Part shown: positions 58,742 through 64,000 of the stretch, in pieces
How positions within the stretch are numbered: the first letter of the stretch is position 1
Layout of the letters: the number at the start of each line of letters is the position of its first letter
Assembly: GCA_020059465.1 (NCBI GenBank)
Contig: JAGVBZ010000021.1
Span: forward strand, 1-64,000
DNA: 64,000 nucleotides
Origin: Brevinematales bacterium
Lineage (GTDB): Bacteria; Spirochaetota; Brevinematia; Brevinematales; GWF1-51-8
Reading direction: 5' to 3'
The notes under the pieces: model-generated
Seen by the model: the letters and a program-made list of their open reading frames with translations, nothing else
What the model was told of the DNA's origin: nothing
Database searches by the model: none
Translations under genes and position numbers: made by a program

Positions 58742-60253
58742 TTACATAATAAAATTCATTACCCTGTCCAATATCCGGTACTGAAGCGCCTCGCTGATAT
58801 GCATATCGCGCACCCCCTCGCTTCCGTCGAGATCGGCAATAGTCCTGGCGATCTTCAGTATCTTATCGTACACCCGGATACTCAGCAGAAATTTTTCCAT
58901 CGCCAGCCTCATCAGCGATTCCGACGGAGCGTCCAGCCTGCAGAACTCCTCCACCAGCCTGTGGGTCATCTCCGAGTTGGTTCGGATACCCAGATGTTTG
59001 TAGCGTTCCCTCTGAATTCTGCGGGCTATCTCCACACGCGAACGGATAGAATTCGAACTTTCGGGGTGAATGTCGGCGCGCAGTTTTTCATATTTTATCC
59101 GCGAGACCTGCACCTGAATATCGATACGTTCGAGGAGCGGCCCGGAAAGTTTTTTCATGACCGTTTTCATCTCCGACGGCTCCCAACGGTCGAGGTCGGC
59201 GTTTGTTTTCGACGGGTTCAGGGCCGCGACCAGCATAAACTTCGCGGGAAACTCGACAGAACCCTCCGCGCGCGATATCCGAATCTTGTGTTCCTCGAGC
59301 GGTTCGCGAAGCACCTGCAGGACATTCCCCGGAAATTCCTGAAACTCGTCGAGAAACAACACCCCGTTATGGGACAGGCTGACCTCGCCGGGTTTGGGGA
59401 AACGCCCGCCTCCGATGATGGAGATATCCGACGCGGTATGATGGGGCGCCCGGAACGGCCGGGTACACACGAGCCAGTTCTCGCTGTCGGTCTTTCCCGC
59501 CACACTGTAGACCATCGTCGTCTCGATCGACTCTTCCATATCCATATCCGGCAGTATAGTCGGGATACGTTTAGCAAGCATGGTTTTACCGGTGCCGGGC
59601 GGGCCGATCATGATGATATTATGCCCTCCGGCGGCCGCGATCTCCACCCCGCGTTTCGCCGCCTCCTGCCCGCGAATATCGTTCATATCCAATCCGCCGG
59701 GCCTGTCGCCGCCGCCCTCCTGAACGGGGTGTCCGAACGGGGGAATCGTCTCCTTTCCGGTCAGGAAATCTACCGCGTGCTTCAGGCTTTTTACCGGATA
59801 AATCTCAAGCCCCTCAAGTACCGCCATCTCCCGCGCGTTCTCCGCCGGACAAAGTATCTTCATCACCCCCGCCTGTCTCGCTTTGAGCGCGACCGGGAGC
59901 GACCCCGGAACCCTGCGCAGTTCCCCGTCGAGCGAAAGTTCTCCGATTATTATAAACGACCCGACCTCGCCCAAATCCATCCCGTCGCTCAGGATCCCGA
60001 GCGCGATCGGCAGATCGAAGAGCGTCCCCATCTTGGGTATCGCGGCCGGTGCGAGATTGACCACTATCCGCTTACCCGGAAAATGGAACCCCGAGTTCAC
60101 GATCGCCGATTCGACGCGCTTCATCGATTCCTTTACCGCCTGCCCCGGAAGCCCCACCATATCGAACGATTTTATCTTCGCGGAAATATCCACTTCGATT
60201 TCAATGATGATGCTTTCCATCCCGATGAACGTGCCGGATAATAACCGTGTCAT
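58742..60253 (-). CDS. comM: ComM/YifB-type magnesium-chelatase-like AAA ATPase
   Basis: A 503-residue member of the YifB/ComM family, linked in other bacteria to branch migration during transformation. Seen: N-terminal Lon-like part (FDMVGLPGQAVKESMKRV, VVNLAPAAIPKMG), AAA core with Walker A GPPGTGKTMLA, the RAPHHTAS motif, Walker B GVLFLDEFQEF and SGPLLERIDI. The Cys-rich loop usually found before that last motif (CPCGYYGD ... C.C) is replaced by a Cys-free stretch (LNPSKTNADLDRWEPSEMK). Start has GGGAGG upstream. Overall length is normal. Confidence 0.94.
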   Translation of the reverse strand: MTRLLSGTFIGMESIIIEIEVDISAKIKSFDMVGLPGQAVKESMKRVESAIVNSGFHFPGKRIVVNLAPAAIPKMGTLFDLPIALGILSDGMDLGEVGSFIIIGELSLDGELRRVPGSLPVALKARQAGVMKILCPAENAREMAVLEGLEIYPVKSLKHAVDFLTGKETIPPFGHPVQEGGGDRPGGLDMNDIRGQEAAKRGVEIAAAGGHNIIMIGPPGTGKTMLAKRIPTILPDMDMEESIETTMVYSVAGKTDSENWLVCTRPFRAPHHTASDISIIGGGRFPKPGEVSLSHNGVLFLDEFQEFPGNVLQVLREPLEEHKIRISRAEGSVEFPAKFMLVAALNPSKTNADLDRWEPSEMKTVMKKLSGPLLERIDIQVQVSRIKYEKLRADIHPESSNSIRSRVEIARRIQRERYKHLGIRTNSEMTHRLVEEFCRLDAPSESLMRLAMEKFLLSIRVYDKILKIARTIADLDGSEGVRDMHISEALQYRILDRVMNFIM

Positions 60254-60394
60254 TTGATGCCTCCCTGTCTTTACCGTCCATAATCGGGAAAACGTGTTAA
60301 TCGGTGTTATATTATTATGTGCAATTGTTAAACCGCGCTTCTTATATTGGTCTTCGGATTTCCCTATTTAATTCAGGAACTTTATCGAAATTGG

Positions 60395-60423
60395 TTGATA
60401 TTATTTATTTTTTGTATTACAAT
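60395..60423 (+). promoter_or_regulatory. Promoter of the STAS operon
   Basis: TTGATA at 60395-60400, 17 bp spacer, TACAAT at 60418-60423, about 30 bp before the STAS gene start. Each box differs from consensus by one base. Confidence 0.65.
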
Positions 60424-60452
60424 GAATAAATTCAGTAATTCGGAGGATATTG

Positions 60453-60779
60453 ATGAAGTATGAATCTTCAGAGTATAAAGGTAAGGCATTATTAAAGATC
60501 AAGGAAAATCTGGTAACCGACCCCGCCGCGCGCGAATTTAAAGAGGTTCTGACGAACCTGATCGACGAAGGAAAGAAAGAAATCATTATCGATTTTTCCG
60601 ACGTCGCGTTTATCGGAAGCAGCGGTATCGGCAAGCTTCTCCTTGCATATAAAAGATTGGACGATCTCGGAGGAAAAATCTTTATCGTCAGCCTGAACAA
60701 GGATATTAAAGAACTCTTTATCACTTTCCGTTTAAACGAGTTTTTCCCTATCTATGACACTCTCGAGGGTATGGAGTAA
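60453..60779 (+). CDS. STAS-domain anti-anti-sigma factor
   Basis: A 108-residue single STAS domain of the SpoIIAA/RsbV type: IIIDFSDVAFIGSSGIGKLL holds the likely phosphorylated Ser (56 or 57), followed by GGKIFIVSLNKDIKELF. When unphosphorylated such proteins bind an anti-sigma kinase. The ATG at 60453 is six bases after GGAGG; a TTG one codon earlier is too close. It precedes a phosphatase-kinase fusion, its probable partner. Confidence 0.92.
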   Translation: MKYESSEYKGKALLKIKENLVTDPAAREFKEVLTNLIDEGKKEIIIDFSDVAFIGSSGIGKLLLAYKRLDDLGGKIFIVSLNKDIKELFITFRLNEFFPIYDTLEGME

Positions 60780-60831
60780 GTAGTTTTCGGGCTGGGTCTA
60801 AAAGGGGGGAGAAATTGAAGGCGGGAGTGAA

Positions 60832-63270
60832 ATGGCTTCTCACATAATAGTCGGAGTAATCGCTCTTTTTGTTGGGGCGGCTCTCTCTACTGTAATTACA
60901 TTTCTAATCCTTAGAAAAAAACTTCACTCCGTTCCAAAAGATTATAGTAATGCGGTAACCTCGATATCGAATTATTATTCTTCTCTGCCCTCGATGCTCA
61001 ATACCACGAAAACCATTTCCTTTCTGACCGATACTTTAAGGGAACTCCCGTCCGTCGTAGACGTAAAACTGTTACGGTACGATTCGCAAAAGGTGACGCT
61101 TTATCCGGAGAATACCGCCGTCGAACAGAATAAAATCCGTTCTGCTATCGAGCGTTTTCTCTCCTATCCCGACGACGAACAATTCGATATCGAGAGCGAT
61201 AATCCGCTGTTCGCGCTGTATGCAGGAGACAACTCCCATCCGGGCGAGCTTTCCGGTGAAGTCCATATCATTTCAATATCGCTGATGAATTCTATTTTCT
61301 GTCTGGTTGTATTTTTCCGTAAAAAGAACATATTCCCCATCTCGTCGCAAGCTATCGGTTTTGTTAAAACTCAGATCATTGTCTCACTATACCTGAATTA
61401 TTTCTCCATGCAGCATAAGCAGGACTACGAATTCCTCGACAACGTGTATTATAAAGGCCCTGTCGCAATGGGTATCACAGACCTCGACGGTAAGCTGATT
61501 TCAATGAATACTAAGTTCTCCGAATTGTTCCCGGACAGTATCAATAATATGAAGGAAATCATCGAGAGCGATGTTTTTCAGAGTATTCTACAGGGGAACC
61601 GGTTCGAGAAAGATATCGTGCACAATAAGAAGAACCTGAAAATACAGGGTTTCCCCAGCTTCGGTAACGAAGGGAATGTCAAGGGTTTCGTGTTCACTAT
61701 TATCGACGAATCGATCCAGTACCTGCTGTATAAAAAACTCGAGGTCTCGGAAAACCGTTACCGTATGCTGATAAAAAAACTCCCCGTCGGCCTCGTCATT
61801 ATGAATAAAAAGGGCGTTATTTACTTTGTCAACGACAACTTCCTTTTCTCCCTCGGTTACGCGGAATTCAATAAGGTTCAGGGACGTGAAATCGACGAAT
61901 TCTTCGACCTGAGTAAGGACGATTACAAGAAGATGTCTCTGGAGATCGAAAAGAAAGAGTCTCTCTATATAAAAATAAAGACGATCGCGGATTACGGGGA
62001 ACGGGTATTTTCCGCCAACCTCCGCAAAATATTCCTCGGCGAGGAAGAGTATATCGAGGCGGTATTCCAGGATGTTTCGCTGGAGAACGCGCTGTATTCC
62101 CAGCTCTCCGAGAAGAACAAACTGCTGGAGGAGGAGCTAAAGACCGCGCGTATTGTGCAGGAGCATATCCTCGCAATTCCGACATTATATACCGCAGGCG
62201 TCCGTTTTCATAACTTCTATAAACCCTCGTCCCAACTCGGGGGCGATTTCTACGATATTATCCCGATCGACGAAGTGCATGTGGGGATTATTATCGCCGA
62301 TGTGTCGGGGCACGGCGTATCCTCGTCGCTTATCACTGCGATGCTGAAAATACTCGTCGAATTCGCGCCTAAAGACCCTCATAAGATACACGAGATGATG
62401 CATTATCTGAACACGGGGCTGGTCAAGGTTATGCCCGAAGACCATTTTATTACCCTGTTCTACGGCATCATCGATACGCATAGCCACAAATTGGAATATA
62501 TCAACTGCGGGCACCCGTTCCCGCTGATCTACGACGACGTATCGAAGGAAATCACCGCCTTATCGCAGGGCGTCAGCTATCCCCTCGGCAGCTTTAAAAA
62601 CCTTTCGCTCGAGGACGCAGTTCAGCGCATCGACCTTCCGACAAATTGTAAGATGCTTTTTTATACTGACGGGCTTCTCAACTTTAAACGGGAAAGAATT
62701 TCGCTCAGCATCGAGCATCTGAAGGGCATATTCAACGACAGCATCGGGGTGCAGACCCGTGAAATCCTTCCCCATATCTATCTTAATGTCGTGAAAAACT
62801 CGACCCAGTTCACCGACGACGATGTCAGTATGCTTCTGATCCTGCTGAATAAGGAATGGCAGTATAAAAAACTCCTTTCGATCCCCAGTAACGTTATGGA
62901 AATCGATATCGCAATCGTGAGAGTGATGTTCGAGATAGAACGGCATCTCCGTCTCGGCGACGACGACAAATGGAAAATATATACCGCGCTCTACGAGGCG
63001 ATGATCAACGCTGTCGAGCATGGAAATACCTATAACGTCCAGAAACGGGTCACCCTGCTGTATAGGCTTGTCAACAACCTCGCCGTATTCAAGGTACGCG
63101 ACGAAGGATTGGGATTTGTCGTAAAGGACGTCCCCAATCCGCTGGCAAAAGAGAATATGCTCAAACCCTCCGGACGCGGGGTGTTTATGATCCGTAAAAT
63201 GATGGATAAAGTGAAATATAATAAGACAGGCAACGAACTCACCATGTTTATCCGAATCCGGGGCGAATAA
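60832..63270 (+). CDS. Fusion of PAS, SpoIIE-type phosphatase and RsbW-like kinase
   Basis: An 812-residue membrane-anchored protein. One N-terminal helix (about 5-27), a GAF-like region (about 50-190), two PAS domains (about 205-290, 305-415), a coiled linker, a SpoIIE/PP2C domain (about 440-660: GGDFYDIIPID, ADVSGHGVSSSL, YTDGLL, DDVSMLLIL) and a HATPase of the SpoIIAB/RsbW class (about 675-810: LYEAMINAVEHGN, VRDEGLGF, GRGVFMIRKMMD). Both enzymes of a partner switch are thus in one chain. It follows the STAS gene and overlaps rsmH by one base. Confidence 0.92.
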   Translation: MASHIIVGVIALFVGAALSTVITFLILRKKLHSVPKDYSNAVTSISNYYSSLPSMLNTTKTISFLTDTLRELPSVVDVKLLRYDSQKVTLYPENTAVEQNKIRSAIERFLSYPDDEQFDIESDNPLFALYAGDNSHPGELSGEVHIISISLMNSIFCLVVFFRKKNIFPISSQAIGFVKTQIIVSLYLNYFSMQHKQDYEFLDNVYYKGPVAMGITDLDGKLISMNTKFSELFPDSINNMKEIIESDVFQSILQGNRFEKDIVHNKKNLKIQGFPSFGNEGNVKGFVFTIIDESIQYLLYKKLEVSENRYRMLIKKLPVGLVIMNKKGVIYFVNDNFLFSLGYAEFNKVQGREIDEFFDLSKDDYKKMSLEIEKKESLYIKIKTIADYGERVFSANLRKIFLGEEEYIEAVFQDVSLENALYSQLSEKNKLLEEELKTARIVQEHILAIPTLYTAGVRFHNFYKPSSQLGGDFYDIIPIDEVHVGIIIADVSGHGVSSSLITAMLKILVEFAPKDPHKIHEMMHYLNTGLVKVMPEDHFITLFYGIIDTHSHKLEYINCGHPFPLIYDDVSKEITALSQGVSYPLGSFKNLSLEDAVQRIDLPTNCKMLFYTDGLLNFKRERISLSIEHLKGIFNDSIGVQTREILPHIYLNVVKNSTQFTDDDVSMLLILLNKEWQYKKLLSIPSNVMEIDIAIVRVMFEIERHLRLGDDDKWKIYTALYEAMINAVEHGNTYNVQKRVTLLYRLVNNLAVFKVRDEGLGFVVKDVPNPLAKENMLKPSGRGVFMIRKMMDKVKYNKTGNELTMFIRIRGE

Positions 63271-64000
63271 TGGCCGATACTCCGGGCTATGTCCACACGC
63301 CGGTCATGCTGAACGAGGTTCTCGAGACCGCGCGCCTTACATCCGGTTCGGCGGTGATCGACTGCACGTGCGGCGAAGGCGGACATTCCCGTGAATTCGC
63401 CCGGCGTATCCCCGGCGGTTCCCTCCTGTGTATCGACCGCGACCCGCGTATCCTCGAAATAGCGCGAACCCGGCTCTCGGATCACCCAAACATTACCTTC
63501 GCTAACGGCGTATTCGATCGTATCGACGAGATTGTGCAGGAGCAGAATTTCCCGCCCCCCGATTTTATTCTCGCCGATCTGGGCATATCGATGTTCCATC
63601 TCAAGGAGGCGGGCATCGGGATCAGCTATACCGATAAGGAATCTCTCGATATGCGGCTAAGCCCGGATGAAAATATCTCCGCCGAGAGAGTGATAAATAC
63701 TTTCAAAGAACAGGAAATTGCCGATATTATTTATAAATATGGCGAGGAATTCGAGTCCCGGAAGATCGCACGTGAAATCTACCGGAACAGGCCGTTTCAC
63801 AACGCGGCGGATTTGGCGGACCTGATCCGCCGGGTCAAACGTCACACTAAAGGCAGAATCCATCCGGCGACCCAGACATTTCAGGCGCTGAGGATTTTTG
63901 TCAACAGGGAACTCGATGTGCTGGAATTGTTCCTGCCCAAGGCGCTGGAAGTCCTGAAGCCGGGCGGAAGAATCGTGATACTGAGTTTTCATTCGCTGGA
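63270..64000 (+). CDS. rsmH: 16S rRNA (cytosine-1402-N4)-methyltransferase, partial
   Basis: The gene runs off the right edge; about 243 residues are present. RsmH motifs are clear: HTPVMLNEVLE, DCTCGEGGHSRE, CIDRDPRILEIA, FILADLGISMFHL, LDMRLSPD, RIHPATQTFQALRI and GGRIVILSFHSL. It is usually the first gene of the division and cell-wall cluster, which may continue beyond the window. The ATG overlaps the previous stop (TAATG). The first Gly of the usual DCTLGEGGHS-type loop is kept, with Cys in place of Leu/Val. Confidence 0.95.
   Translation, partial: MADTPGYVHTPVMLNEVLETARLTSGSAVIDCTCGEGGHSREFARRIPGGSLLCIDRDPRILEIARTRLSDHPNITFANGVFDRIDEIVQEQNFPPPDFILADLGISMFHLKEAGIGISYTDKESLDMRLSPDENISAERVINTFKEQEIADIIYKYGEEFESRKIAREIYRNRPFHNAADLADLIRRVKRHTKGRIHPATQTFQALRIFVNRELDVLELFLPKALEVLKPGGRIVILSFHSL

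Noticed and set aside
58703-60241. Plus-strand open frame of 512 codons opposite comM
   Set aside because: Antisense shadow; Arg/His/Pro-rich product without recognisable features.

Overview
The window looks like chromosomal DNA from a spirochaete or a close relative. This is an inference from three things: two FlaB-type flagellins, a bacterial V/A-type ATPase operon in place of F-type genes, and many SpoIIE-type phosphatases and lipoproteins. The species cannot be named from the sequence. Coding density is high, most genes sit in operons with overlapping or closely spaced ends, and start codons usually follow a clear AGGAGG-like ribosome site.

Layout. 1-9600 (minus): an eleven-gene V-type ATPase operon (K, F, E, A, an extra helical protein, B, D, an extra Usp-like protein, a G/H-like stalk protein, C, I), then the start of a small membrane protein. 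9685-14453 (plus): receiver protein, TrmJ-like methyltransferase, an unrecognised 494-residue protein and RecG. 14515-22494 (minus): a seven-gene cell-envelope operon with a secreted protein, a PorV-like barrel, two large barrel-like proteins, two CBM48 lipoproteins and an ABC sugar-binding lipoprotein. It reads as an alpha-glucan capture locus without SusC/SusD. 22660-24969 (plus): two flagellin genes; the first has a sigma-28-like promoter and a leader resembling CsrA-controlled flagellin leaders. 25027-29218 (minus): ileS followed by two lspA copies. 29275-32330: hicBA, a hicB remnant, a DUF58 gene and a PIN-toxin locus with an odd start codon. 32329-34637 (minus): methyltransferase, rsgA with an unusual leader, and a cysteine-rich DUF6485 protein. 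34721-37477 (plus): four-gene operon with aroK. 37474-40947 (minus): topA and an SH3/propeller protein. 41348-45081 (minus): ppx-ppk polyphosphate operon. 45234-47740 (minus): SUMF1-like protein, a repeat-rich gap and a PQQ-propeller lipoprotein. 47871-51604 (plus): iorA, a membrane PP2C phosphatase and iorB. 51673-52536 (minus): zinc-ribbon coiled-coil protein and a tRNA with anticodon CAU. 52850-53356 (plus): SRPBCC protein. 53429-58595 (minus): a three-gene phosphorelay. 58742-60253 (minus): a ComM/YifB AAA protein. 60453-64000 (plus): STAS protein, a phosphatase-kinase fusion and the start of rsmH.

How the genes fit together. The ATPase operon couples ATP to an ion gradient and carries two uncommon passengers. 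The envelope operon should bring glucan or maltodextrin from the surface to the periplasm; no permease or glycoside hydrolase is present here, so those would be elsewhere. Signalling is prominent: two PP2C phosphatases, a STAS partner, two histidine kinases and three receiver or receiver-bearing proteins. No rRNA, CRISPR array, prophage or transposase was seen. Mobile or decayed elements are limited to the toxin-antitoxin region and dispersed intergenic repeats near 25636 and 46276-46560.
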